From the NCBI RefSeq assembly GCF_003852535.1, contig NZ_QAJP01000002.1:124001-188000 (forward strand): a stretch of 64,000 bases of DNA, written 5' to 3'. This DNA comes from Herminiimonas sp. KBW02. Its GTDB lineage: Bacteria > Pseudomonadota > Gammaproteobacteria > Burkholderiales > Burkholderiaceae_D. Each line of letters starts with the position of its first letter. The stretch's first letter is position 1. Shown one piece after another: positions 1 through 7,589 of this stretch. The position numbers and the translations under genes are program-made. Under the pieces are notes generated by a model. The model ran no database searches. It saw only the letters and a list, made by a program, of their open reading frames with translations, and was not told the DNA's origin.

Positions 1-71
1 TGTAGCCGCAATTCTAACCCAGTCGCACGCATGCACCGAAATAATGCAGCCTTGAGAGCAGATAAATTAAA

Positions 72-926
72 TCAGGCGACGCGCAACGAACTATCCAGCA
101 GATGTGGCTCGTAAATCATGCGCTCCTTGCCGGTCACCAGCAGGAAGTGTTTGCCGGTGCAGCGCGCCAGCAAAGTCATATTCACTTTCTCTGCGACCAG
201 ATGTCCCATCTGCGTAGTACCGGAGCGAGAAATCAAAAACGGCATGCCCATCTGCGCGCCCTTGATCACCATCTCGGAAGTCAGGCGCCCGGTGGTATAG
301 AACACCTTGTCGGCACCGCTGATATTTTCCAGCCACATGATGCCGGCAATCGAATCGACGGCGTTGTGACGGCCTACATCTTCGATGAAATGCAGCAATT
401 CGCCTTCGGCTGTAAACAAACCGCAGCCATGTACCGAACCGGCTTTGGCGTAGACCGAATCCTGCATGCGTATCGTGTTGACGATTTTATACAATGTCGA
501 TTGCCTGAGTCGTGCATCGGTCGGCAAACTTATGCTGTCGATTTCATCCATCAAGCCGCCAAACATCGTGCCCTGGCCGCAACCGGTGGTGACGACGCGC
601 TTGGCTGTGCGTTCTTCGATATTGGCGATGCCGTCACGCGTCGTGACGTGCACCGCATGCTGGTTCCAGTCCACATGGACAGCCACGACTTCTTCTATCG
701 TCTGCACCAGTCGCTGGTTGCGCAAATATCCCAGGGTCAATGCTTCGGGCGCCGCCCCCAGCGTCATTAGCGTGACCAGTTCGCGCTGATCCACATACAC
801 CGTCAACGGACGCTCGGCCGGAATCTCCAGCGGCGTTGTGCGCGCGGTTTCGTCGACCGCATTGACGTCATACGTCAACTTGACCGGTGTACTGGAAAAT
901 TCGGGGCGATACGACATGGCGGTCAC
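72..926 (-). CDS. fdhD: FdhD, formate dehydrogenase accessory sulfurtransferase
   Basis: FdhD moves sulfur from a cysteine desulfurase to the Mo/W-bis-MGD cofactor before it enters formate dehydrogenase; it acts in the cytoplasm. The 284-aa length fits the family. The conserved glycine/cysteine loop is seen as TTGCGQG around residues 113-119, with C116 present, and GCGLF and EDVGRHNAVD follow, which are family hallmarks. The second cysteine of the E. coli CxxC motif is replaced by G119. The frame begins with GTG at 926; an ATG at 917 is an equally good start. It is the last gene of the fdh operon, 212 bp after the exported 108-aa protein. Confidence 0.95.
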   Translation of the reverse strand: MTAMSYRPEFSSTPVKLTYDVNAVDETARTTPLEIPAERPLTVYVDQRELVTLMTLGAAPEALTLGYLRNQRLVQTIEEVVAVHVDWNQHAVHVTTRDGIANIEERTAKRVVTTGCGQGTMFGGLMDEIDSISLPTDARLRQSTLYKIVNTIRMQDSVYAKAGSVHGCGLFTAEGELLHFIEDVGRHNAVDSIAGIMWLENISGADKVFYTTGRLTSEMVIKGAQMGMPFLISRSGTTQMGHLVAEKVNMTLLARCTGKHFLLVTGKERMIYEPHLLDSSLRVA

Positions 927-1092
927 TTATCTTGGACAGGGCAAAACGCCGCTGCTCCATTATCGGGATCATGCAAAACATGATGCGTTCAGGCGTGAAA
1001 TAGCAAATAGTCAGCTCGACTATCCGGTATTCGGTGCTGCAGGTGGGATTATAGCGGTATGCGCGCCATCAGGCTGTTTTCAGCAGATAACA

Positions 1093-1118
1093 CGCATACG
1101 CCCGGACAGGCGTATGCG
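1093..1118. other. perfect 10-bp hairpin
   Basis: CGCATACGCC, a 6-nt loop, then GGCGTATGCG: a perfect stem in the 212-bp gap between the 108-aa gene and fdhD. No T-run follows on the minus strand, so it is not a classical terminator. It could stabilise or partly terminate the fdh transcript before fdhD. Confidence 0.6.
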
Positions 1119-1138
1119 ATGGAAAACCGAGATCTACT

Positions 1139-1465
1139 TTACTTCTTGGCACCGGCAGCAGGTACCGGCTTGGCATCGGCCACACCAACGGTAGATGTGG
1201 CGACTTGCAGTGCTACGTAAGGACCAGGATTGGTACATGGCGGCACCGCAATATCCGGCTTGGCCTTGCCGGTACGTTTGAAGTATAGCGCTGCCACTTT
1301 GTTTTGCGATTCACACAACTGATAAGCAGCAACTTTATCTGACCATCCGGCCTTGTTCTTGGTTTCCGCCGCCTTGGCCTTGGCTTCATCACTCGGCGGC
1401 GGCAATTTCGCTGTAGCACTGGCCATGACCATGGTGCCGAGCAATGCGATCAGTATTTTTTTCAT
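1139..1465 (-). CDS. small exported protein of the formate dehydrogenase operon (unknown function)
   Basis: A 108-aa protein with a Sec signal peptide (MKKILIALLGTMVMASATA) followed by a Lys/Ala-rich region and two cysteines in the mature part (YQLCES and PPCTNPGP) that could form one disulfide in the periplasm. The start is taken at 1465 rather than 1471 because the Shine-Dalgarno TAAGGAG overlaps the stop of the cytochrome b gene and sits 8 nt from the second ATG but only 2 nt from the first. I do not recognise a domain. Its place between the cytochrome b subunit and fdhD suggests a role in the dehydrogenase complex or its assembly. Confidence 0.8.
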   Translation of the reverse strand: MKKILIALLGTMVMASATAKLPPPSDEAKAKAAETKNKAGWSDKVAAYQLCESQNKVAALYFKRTGKAKPDIAVPPCTNPGPYVALQVATSTVGVADAKPVPAAGAKK

Positions 1466-1477
1466 CTGCATATCTCC

Positions 1478-2623
1478 TTAAACAGCCTTGACCGGTGTGC
1501 CTGCTTTTTCCGTCTCTTCGGGCGTACGCACGCGTGGAATCTTGCCGCTTTCGATATCTGCATACCAGAGGTCGTGATGCTCTTTCGCCCATGCGTCATC
1601 GACGTAACCGGTCTTCATCGCTTTGTACGCGCCTTCCATGCCCAGCGTACCGATGTAGATATGCGCCAGCGAAGCACTGAATACCAGCACCGCCGCCACC
1701 AGGTGGATGATGTGTGCAATCTGCATATTGCCGCGGGTGTACAGAATGCCCGGCACCAGCATATCGAGCACGAAGCCGGAAGCGCTGACGATCAGGCCGA
1801 GGAACACCATGCCGCCCCAGAACCAGAGTTTTTCACCGGCGTTAAAGCGCCCTGCACTGGCATGACCGCGCGCACCGCCGAGGTTTTTCAGCCATTGCAA
1901 ATCACCTTTGCCCGGAAAGTTATCCTTCACGAAGATCGCAAACATCACGATCAGTGACACGGTGAACACCGGGCCGACGAAGTTGTGTATGTTTTTACAG
2001 GCGTAAGCGAGCCAGCCGAATACCGTATGCCCGAACACAGGTAATACGATGTACTTGCCGAACAACATCAGCAAGCCAGTGAAAGCCAGCGTCAGGAAAC
2101 TGATCGCCACCGTCCAGTGAGTAATGCGTTCAAGTGAAGTAAAACGTTCGATCAGACGACCGGTACGGCCGCTTTTCAGTTTAATGGTGCCGACTGCGAA
2201 GTAAAACGCGGTGATGCCAAGTATCGCAACAATAATCAGCCAGCCGCCATAAGTGGTCAACGGACCATTACGATACAGACGCCAGGCTTCACCTGCAGTC
2301 GTCGCGCGAGCCTGTCCAGGGAACTGTGCCTTGGGCTGGATCAGCACACCGGACTCAAGTGCCGGCAGACTGGAATAATGCTCGCCGCCTTCTTTGACCT
2401 GTCTGTATACAGGTGCCAGATTACCTGGTTGCACCTGTGTACGTTCAGCCTGGTTCTGCTTCATGTAAAGGATATCGTCAGACTCAATATTCGACATACT
2501 TTGCACGGCAGGTGGTGCCGCAGGCTTGGCGGCTGCGGGATCACTCGCCTGTGCCAGCGCCAGGCCGGAAGTCGCTGCCAGCAGCGTCAGTCCGGCGGCG
2601 AGTTTGGCAAACCATGTTTTCAT
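1478..2623 (-). CDS. fdhC: formate dehydrogenase cytochrome b556 (gamma) subunit
   Basis: Membrane subunit that takes electrons from the periplasmic Fe-S subunit through two b hemes to the quinone pool. The 381-aa product has a signal-like N-terminus (MKTWFAKLAAGL...ALAQA), a periplasmic stretch of about 90 residues, and four to five hydrophobic helices. Candidate heme-ligand histidines are seen in RITHWTVA, HTVFGW, KNIHNFVG and HIIHLVAA...LAHIYIG. The reading frame is open to 2683, but the ATG at 2623 has a good ribosome site (GAGGGGA, 7 nt) and starts the signal peptide. It follows the small lipoprotein gene and ends 12 nt before the 108-aa gene. Confidence 0.93.
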   Translation of the reverse strand: MKTWFAKLAAGLTLLAATSGLALAQASDPAAAKPAAPPAVQSMSNIESDDILYMKQNQAERTQVQPGNLAPVYRQVKEGGEHYSSLPALESGVLIQPKAQFPGQARATTAGEAWRLYRNGPLTTYGGWLIIVAILGITAFYFAVGTIKLKSGRTGRLIERFTSLERITHWTVAISFLTLAFTGLLMLFGKYIVLPVFGHTVFGWLAYACKNIHNFVGPVFTVSLIVMFAIFVKDNFPGKGDLQWLKNLGGARGHASAGRFNAGEKLWFWGGMVFLGLIVSASGFVLDMLVPGILYTRGNMQIAHIIHLVAAVLVFSASLAHIYIGTLGMEGAYKAMKTGYVDDAWAKEHHDLWYADIESGKIPRVRTPEETEKAGTPVKAV

Positions 2624-2645
2624 GATAAATCCCCTCGCGGCTGCA

Positions 2646-2873
2646 TTAATTGGTTTTTGCGTACTCGTTCTGCGTTTGAGCACGCGTACGCATCTGCGTT
2701 TCCCACTCGGTTTTATTCCCGGCGGTCCAGCCTTTGATTACGTAGGGATCATTCTTCGCACCCGACCATGGCGGTGCATCACCGGCGTCGCGGGCGTTGG
2801 CCTGTGACTGGACTTTTTCACCGCAACCGAACAAGGCCAGCGCCATCACGGAGAGCATTAAAGCGCGCATCAT
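2646..2873 (-). CDS. 75-aa predicted lipoprotein in the formate dehydrogenase operon
   Basis: Small protein with a lipoprotein signal ending LALFGC (lipobox Cys17), then about 58 polar residues with three tryptophans (PPWSGAKNDPY, IKGWTAG, TEWETQ). Its start ATG overlaps the fdhB stop as ATGA, so translation is probably coupled to fdhB. It lies between the Fe-S and the cytochrome b subunits. I know of no function. The position suggests a small accessory subunit anchored at the periplasmic face of the membrane next to FdhB/FdhC. Confidence 0.85.
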   Translation of the reverse strand: MMRALMLSVMALALFGCGEKVQSQANARDAGDAPPWSGAKNDPYVIKGWTAGNKTEWETQMRTRAQTQNEYAKTN

Positions 2874-3499
2874 GATTTGCCTCCGTTCGGTGCTTTGGCG
2901 TCAGGATTATGCGACTTGCCGTAGGCAGTACCCCAGCCCCAGACTTCGCTGCCTTTGCCACGCCGCAATACGCGTGTGCGCAGGATATCGGCAATCACAT
3001 CGCCATCGCCGCCGAGCAAAGCCTTGGTCGAGCACATTTCCGCACAGGCTGGCAATTTGCCTTCAGCCAGACGATTACGGCCATATTTTTCAAACTCGGC
3101 TTTGGAACCGTTTTCTTCCGGGCCACCGGCGCAGAAGGTGCACTTATCCATTTTGCCGCGCAAGCCGAAGGTGCCGTTGGATGGGAATTGCGGTGCGCCA
3201 AACGGGCAGGCGTACGAGCAGTAACCACAACCGATGCAGATGTCCTTGTCATGCAGGACCACGCCTTCTTCGGTACGGTAGAAGCAGTCGACCGGGCACA
3301 CCGCCATGCAAGGTGCGTCCGAGCAATGCATGCAGGCGACCGAAATCGATTTTTCCTGGCCGATCACACCATCATTGATAGTGACCACACGACGACGATT
3401 CACGCCCCACGGGACTTCGTTTTCATTTTTGCAGGCCGTTACGCAGCCATTGCATTCGATACAGCGCTCTGCATCACAGATGAATTTCATTCGTGCCAT
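2870..3499 (-). CDS. fdhB: formate dehydrogenase iron-sulfur (beta) subunit
   Basis: Electron-transfer subunit carrying four [4Fe-4S] clusters between FdhA and the cytochrome b. Cysteine groups are seen at C13/C16/C19/C23, C56/C59/C64/C68 (with C72), C88/C91/C94/C98, and C120/C123/C152/C156, the usual ferredoxin-like wire. At 209 aa it is shorter than E. coli FdnH and lacks its C-terminal membrane anchor helix, so it must be held by FdhC or by the small lipoprotein. A strong ribosome site (AAGGAG) precedes the ATG. It starts 65 bp after fdhA and its stop overlaps the lipoprotein start. Confidence 0.95.
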   Translation of the reverse strand: MARMKFICDAERCIECNGCVTACKNENEVPWGVNRRRVVTINDGVIGQEKSISVACMHCSDAPCMAVCPVDCFYRTEEGVVLHDKDICIGCGYCSYACPFGAPQFPSNGTFGLRGKMDKCTFCAGGPEENGSKAEFEKYGRNRLAEGKLPACAEMCSTKALLGGDGDVIADILRTRVLRRGKGSEVWGWGTAYGKSHNPDAKAPNGGKS

Positions 3500-3564
3500 T
3501 TTGATTTCTCCTTAGCTTGGATATCTGTCAGTTTTTACTTCACCGTTATGGCCAGATACCGCGG

Positions 3565-6528
3565 CTATGCAGTCGCTTTTTCAATATTACAAATGGTGGT
3601 CTTGGTTTCCTGCATCATGGTCACCGAGTCATAACCATAGGTGGTCGCCGTATTCACCGCCTCACCACGCACGATAGGATATGCGCCTTCCGGATAGGAA
3701 TCGAGCATGTCCTTGCCCTGCCACCAGCCTGAGAAGTGGAACGGAATAAAGGCCGTGTCTTCTGCTACCCGCACCGTCACCAGCGCCTTGACCTTGATGC
3801 GCGCACCGGTAGGCGTAGAGACGATGACATACTCGTTATTACGTATGCCCCTGGCCTCGGCTGCCTTCGGATTGATCTCGACAAAGTTCTCTTGCTGCAG
3901 CTCAGCCAGCCATGGATTCGAACGCGTTTCTTCACCGCCGCCCTCGTACTCAACCAGACGTCCCGAAGTAAGGATGATCGGGAATTTCTCGTAGAGTTTG
4001 GCGTCGACGTTTTTGTCCTGCAGTGTTTTGTACAGGGTTGGCATGCGCCAGAACGCTTTCTTGTCGTCATGCGTCGGATACTTCGCGACCAGATCAGGGC
4101 GTGTGCCATAGATAGGTTCACGATGCAGCGGTACCGGATCAGGGAAGTTCCAGACCACGGCGCGCGCCTTCGCGTTACCCCATGGATGCACGCCGTGCAC
4201 CTTCATCGTGACGCGCTGGATACCACCGGACAGATCGGTTTTCCAGTTCTTGCCCTCTGCAGCCTTTTTCTCCGCTTCGGTCAGGTCGTCCCACCAGCCC
4301 AGTTTCTTCAGCAGGATGTGATCGAACTCCGGATAACCGGTGGTGATGTCGGCACCCAGCGAATGCGAACCATCTTCCGCCAGCAGACTGACGCCTTCGC
4401 GCTCGACGCCGAAGTTGGCACGGAAGTTACCGCCACCGTCCATCATCGCTTTCGAGGTGTCGTACAGATTAGGCGAGCCCGGATGTTTGAGCTCCGGTGT
4501 GCCGTAGCATGGCCAAGGCAAGCCGAAATAATCACCAGCCATGTCGTAACCGGTTTCCGCATCCTTGCCAGCCTTGCAGCGCAGCGTCTTCACATCAAAC
4601 AGATGCATATTGCGCATGTGCGCTTTCAGGCGCGTCGGCGATTGCCCGGTGTAACCGATGGTCCAGGTACCGCGATTGATTTCTTCCAGCATCGCTTCCG
4701 GTTCCGGTTCCATCATGCCGCCTTTGCCCGGGACCAGTTTGATTCTGGCGACCAGCTCTTTGCCAAAGCCGAGTTTTTGCGCCAGCTGGTACATGATCAT
4801 GTGATCGGTACGCGATTCAAACAGCGGTTCGATAACTTTTTCACGCCACTGGATGGAACGGTTGGATGCGGTCACCGACCCTGATGTTTCGAACTGCGTA
4901 GCCGCCGGCAACAGGTACACCGCACGATTCGGATTCAGTTCCTGGCCATCGACTTTCATCGCCGCCATCGCAGCTGTCGCGGACGGATACGGATCAATCA
5001 CGACCAGCAAATCGAGTTTGTCGAACGCTTTTTTCATGTCCAGACCGCGCGTTTGCGAGTTAGGCGCATGTCCCCAGAACAGCATCGCTTTCACGCTGTT
5101 GTCCTGATCAAGGTTTTCACTTTTCTCCAGCACTGCATCGACCCAGCGCGATACGGTGGTACCGGATTTTTCCATCATCTCTTGCGAGACGTATTGTTTC
5201 TTCACCCATTCGTAATCGACGCCCCACACTGCGCACCAGTGCTTCCAGGAGCCCGTTGCCAGACCGTAGTAGCCAGGCAGCGAATCAGGGTTAGGACCAA
5301 CGTCGGTCGCACCTTGTACGTTATCGTGGCCGCGGAAGATGTTGGTACCACCGCCGGACTTACCGACGTTACCCAAAGCCAGTTGCAGGATGCAGGATGC
5401 ACGCACCATCGCATTACCGATACTGTGCTGGGTCTGTCCCATACACCAGACGATAGTAGAAGGACGATTCATGGCCATGGTTTCAGCGGCTTTATACACT
5501 TGCGCTTCCGGTACGCCGCAAGCCTCTTCGACTTTTTCCGGCGTCCATTTCATGACTTCATCCCTGACCTTTTCCATGCCATAGACGCGGTCGTTGATGT
5601 ACTTCTTGTCTTCCCAGCCGTTTTTGAAGATGTGATACAGCACGCCCCAGAGGAATGGAATATCGGAACCGGAACGGATGCGGATGTATTGATCGGCTTT
5701 CGCAGCAGTGCGCGTATAGCGCGGATCGACCACGATCATTTTGGTACCGGTTTCCTTCGCATGCAGCATGTGCAGCATCGATACCGGATGCGCCTCGGCG
5801 GCGTTCGAACCGATGTACAAGGCCGCCTTGGAGTTCTGCATGTCGTTATAGCTGTTCGTCATCGCGCCATAACCCCAGGTGTTGGCAACACCTGCAACCG
5901 TGGTCGAGTGACAGATACGCGCCTGGTGATCGGTATTATTCGTGCCGAAGAAGGAAACGAATTTGCGCATCAGCGCAGCCTGTTCGTTGTTGTGCTTGGA
6001 CGAGCCGACAAAGTAAACCGAATCCGGACCGCTGGCTTTACGGATCTCCAGCATCTTGGCCGAAATTTCGTTGAGTGCCTGATCCCAGCTCATGCGCTGG
6101 TATTTGCCGTTGACCAGCTTCATCGGATACTTCAGGCGATATTCACCGTGGCCGTGTTCGCGCAGTGCCGCACCTTTGGCGCAATGCGCGCCGAGGTTGA
6201 TAGGCGAATCGAACACCGGCTCCTGGCGCACCCACACACCGTTTTCCACAATCGCATCGGAGGCGCAGCCCACGGAGCAGTGTGTACAAACGGTGCGCTT
6301 GACCTCTATCTTCTTACCGTCGCCACCTTTGGCACCATCTGCCGCCTTGGCTTTCTGGATCAGGCCCAGTTGCGCCGCCGCGATACCGGCACCGATACCA
6401 ATACCGGAACGTTTAAGGAAACCACGTCTATCCATGGTCGGCAGCGCACGCGACAAGCTGTCGGCCAGGCTGGATGAAAAACGTGCAGACGAACGCTCTA
6501 CAGCGTTGCTTTTGCGAGTTAACAGCAT
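3565..6528 (-). CDS. fdhA: formate dehydrogenase catalytic (alpha) subunit, Cys type, Tat-exported
   Basis: Oxidises formate to CO2 at a molybdopterin (bis-MGD) site in the periplasm. The 987-aa protein has a twin-arginine signal (RRGFLKR, residues 34-40) after an unusually long 33-residue lead, then the [4Fe-4S] motif C81/C84/C88/C116. The active-site loop reads QARICHSTT with C206-H207, where selenoprotein homologues have Sec; the codon at 5911-5913 is TGT, so no Sec insertion is needed. The C-terminal molybdopterin dinucleotide-binding domain begins near residue 840. The ATG has a GGGGTGA ribosome site. It lies 15 bp after the small Tat protein. Confidence 0.97.
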   Translation of the reverse strand: MLLTRKSNAVERSSARFSSSLADSLSRALPTMDRRGFLKRSGIGIGAGIAAAQLGLIQKAKAADGAKGGDGKKIEVKRTVCTHCSVGCASDAIVENGVWVRQEPVFDSPINLGAHCAKGAALREHGHGEYRLKYPMKLVNGKYQRMSWDQALNEISAKMLEIRKASGPDSVYFVGSSKHNNEQAALMRKFVSFFGTNNTDHQARICHSTTVAGVANTWGYGAMTNSYNDMQNSKAALYIGSNAAEAHPVSMLHMLHAKETGTKMIVVDPRYTRTAAKADQYIRIRSGSDIPFLWGVLYHIFKNGWEDKKYINDRVYGMEKVRDEVMKWTPEKVEEACGVPEAQVYKAAETMAMNRPSTIVWCMGQTQHSIGNAMVRASCILQLALGNVGKSGGGTNIFRGHDNVQGATDVGPNPDSLPGYYGLATGSWKHWCAVWGVDYEWVKKQYVSQEMMEKSGTTVSRWVDAVLEKSENLDQDNSVKAMLFWGHAPNSQTRGLDMKKAFDKLDLLVVIDPYPSATAAMAAMKVDGQELNPNRAVYLLPAATQFETSGSVTASNRSIQWREKVIEPLFESRTDHMIMYQLAQKLGFGKELVARIKLVPGKGGMMEPEPEAMLEEINRGTWTIGYTGQSPTRLKAHMRNMHLFDVKTLRCKAGKDAETGYDMAGDYFGLPWPCYGTPELKHPGSPNLYDTSKAMMDGGGNFRANFGVEREGVSLLAEDGSHSLGADITTGYPEFDHILLKKLGWWDDLTEAEKKAAEGKNWKTDLSGGIQRVTMKVHGVHPWGNAKARAVVWNFPDPVPLHREPIYGTRPDLVAKYPTHDDKKAFWRMPTLYKTLQDKNVDAKLYEKFPIILTSGRLVEYEGGGEETRSNPWLAELQQENFVEINPKAAEARGIRNNEYVIVSTPTGARIKVKALVTVRVAEDTAFIPFHFSGWWQGKDMLDSYPEGAYPIVRGEAVNTATTYGYDSVTMMQETKTTICNIEKATA

Positions 6529-6543
6529 GTTGTCACCCCGTAT

Positions 6544-6744
6544 TTAGATTGTGGTGGTGCGGTAGTATTTTTTGACGTGCTCAGTCAGCCGGTAGCTTTT
6601 GCCATCAGGCTCTTGCGTAGTAAGCGCATTGGAAACTGCAGTGGTGACTGATTCGGGAGCCAGTTTGGCGGCGACGCCGCCAGCGGCGACCACACCTAAA
6701 CCTGCGAGGAAATTACGGCGAGGGGTTTTGGACTGCTCAGACAT
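6544..6744 (-). CDS. small Tat-signal protein of formate dehydrogenase loci (FdhX-like)
   Basis: A 66-aa protein with a twin-arginine motif (PRRNFLAGLG, residues 8-17), a hydrophobic h-region and a short tail ending KKYYRTTTI. It matches the known 'formate dehydrogenase region TAT target' family, always found just upstream of fdhA. The mature part is only about 30 residues. A small accessory subunit or export partner for FdhA is likely, but the exact job is not established. A good ribosome site (AGGAGACG) precedes it, and a 161-bp AT-rich gap lies upstream. Confidence 0.88.
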   Translation of the reverse strand: MSEQSKTPRRNFLAGLGVVAAGGVAAKLAPESVTTAVSNALTTQEPDGKSYRLTEHVKKYYRTTTI

Positions 6745-6905
6745 GATCGTCTCCTGTAAATTGGGTCAGGACGTAATATGCTTTTTTTATCTTATATCAA
6801 ACTTGACTAGAAGTTAGCATACCTTTTAGCAACTTGCACAATTAAAGTCGTCGAAATGAAAATTAAATTTTCGTTAAAGCCGCAAACCCGGAGAATTAAC
6901 AAATG
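6745..6905 (-). promoter_or_regulatory. AT-rich leader upstream of the FdhX-fdhA genes, possible internal promoter
   Basis: The 161-bp gap between the TorD-type gene and the small Tat gene is clearly AT-richer than the surroundings. On the minus strand it contains a TATAAGAT box about 50 nt before the start codon, with no convincing -35. It is the largest gap between two structural/maturation genes of the operon, so an internal promoter is plausible but unproven. Confidence 0.35.
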
Positions 6906-7526
6906 TCAATCCAGGCTCATATCAAAAGCCTGCATCTCCACCTCAAAGAATTGCCGCGCCAGACGTGCCACCGGCTTATAGAAACGCGCATTTGCACTGT
7001 CTTCTATTGCATTGCAACAATTGACGACCCAGGCTTGCATGTGATCGCTGAAGAATTTTTTTTGCGTGATCAGGTTGGCATTCACCACATCATCCGATGC
7101 AATCAGATAGCGCATGACTTCACACAAGGTGGCCAGATGATCTTCACTTTCCACCACATCGTCCGAGCGTTGCAAACCCAGCTGCATCAGATCAGTACGC
7201 AATTCCGCCAGCGGCTTTTCCATTAAAAATCCGGACAGATAATACGAGCCGTACAGCATCACTTCCGGCTTGCCGACCCCGATGAACAGTTGCTCATACT
7301 CTTCGCGCACTGCTTCCTGCCGCGCGGTTTTGCAGGCGGCGACCAGGTCAGCCCAGGCCAGCTCCAGCCCGCTCTCGCCTTGCATTGGCGCGGCAGCTAT
7401 CGTATCCAGCAAGGTCTGCGCTGGCGGCGCGTACAAGAGCGTCGCCAGCAAACCATAAATATCGGCGCGCGCAGTTTCTTCGCCCTGATCCTGGGATTCA
7501 AATTTAATGGCCTGGGCAGTCGTCAT
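6906..7526 (-). CDS. TorD/DmsD-family chaperone for formate dehydrogenase
   Basis: Cytoplasmic redox-enzyme maturation protein that binds the Tat signal of a molybdoenzyme until its cofactor is loaded. The 206-aa, all-helical sequence has the family pattern: YGLLATLLYAPP near the N-terminus, EYEQLFIGVGKPEVMLYGSYYLSGFL in the middle, and a DHLATLCEVM segment. Its position directly before the two Tat-signal genes makes FdhA the likely client. A ribosome site (AGGA) precedes the ATG. Confidence 0.9.
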   Translation of the reverse strand: MTTAQAIKFESQDQGEETARADIYGLLATLLYAPPAQTLLDTIAAAPMQGESGLELAWADLVAACKTARQEAVREEYEQLFIGVGKPEVMLYGSYYLSGFLMEKPLAELRTDLMQLGLQRSDDVVESEDHLATLCEVMRYLIASDDVVNANLITQKKFFSDHMQAWVVNCCNAIEDSANARFYKPVARLARQFFEVEMQAFDMSLD

Positions 7527-7589
7527 GGCATTCCTGGGTAAATGAATTATTCAAAAACTGCAGCGATGCGGATGTACTTCGCAGCGCAT

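Noticed and set aside
5911-5913. Possible selenocysteine codon in FdhA
   Set aside because: The codon is TGT (Cys), not TGA, so no Sec insertion element is needed.
5053-6477. 474-codon open frame on the plus strand opposite fdhA
   Set aside because: Antisense shadow of fdhA; composition is His/Arg-rich with no recognisable fold.
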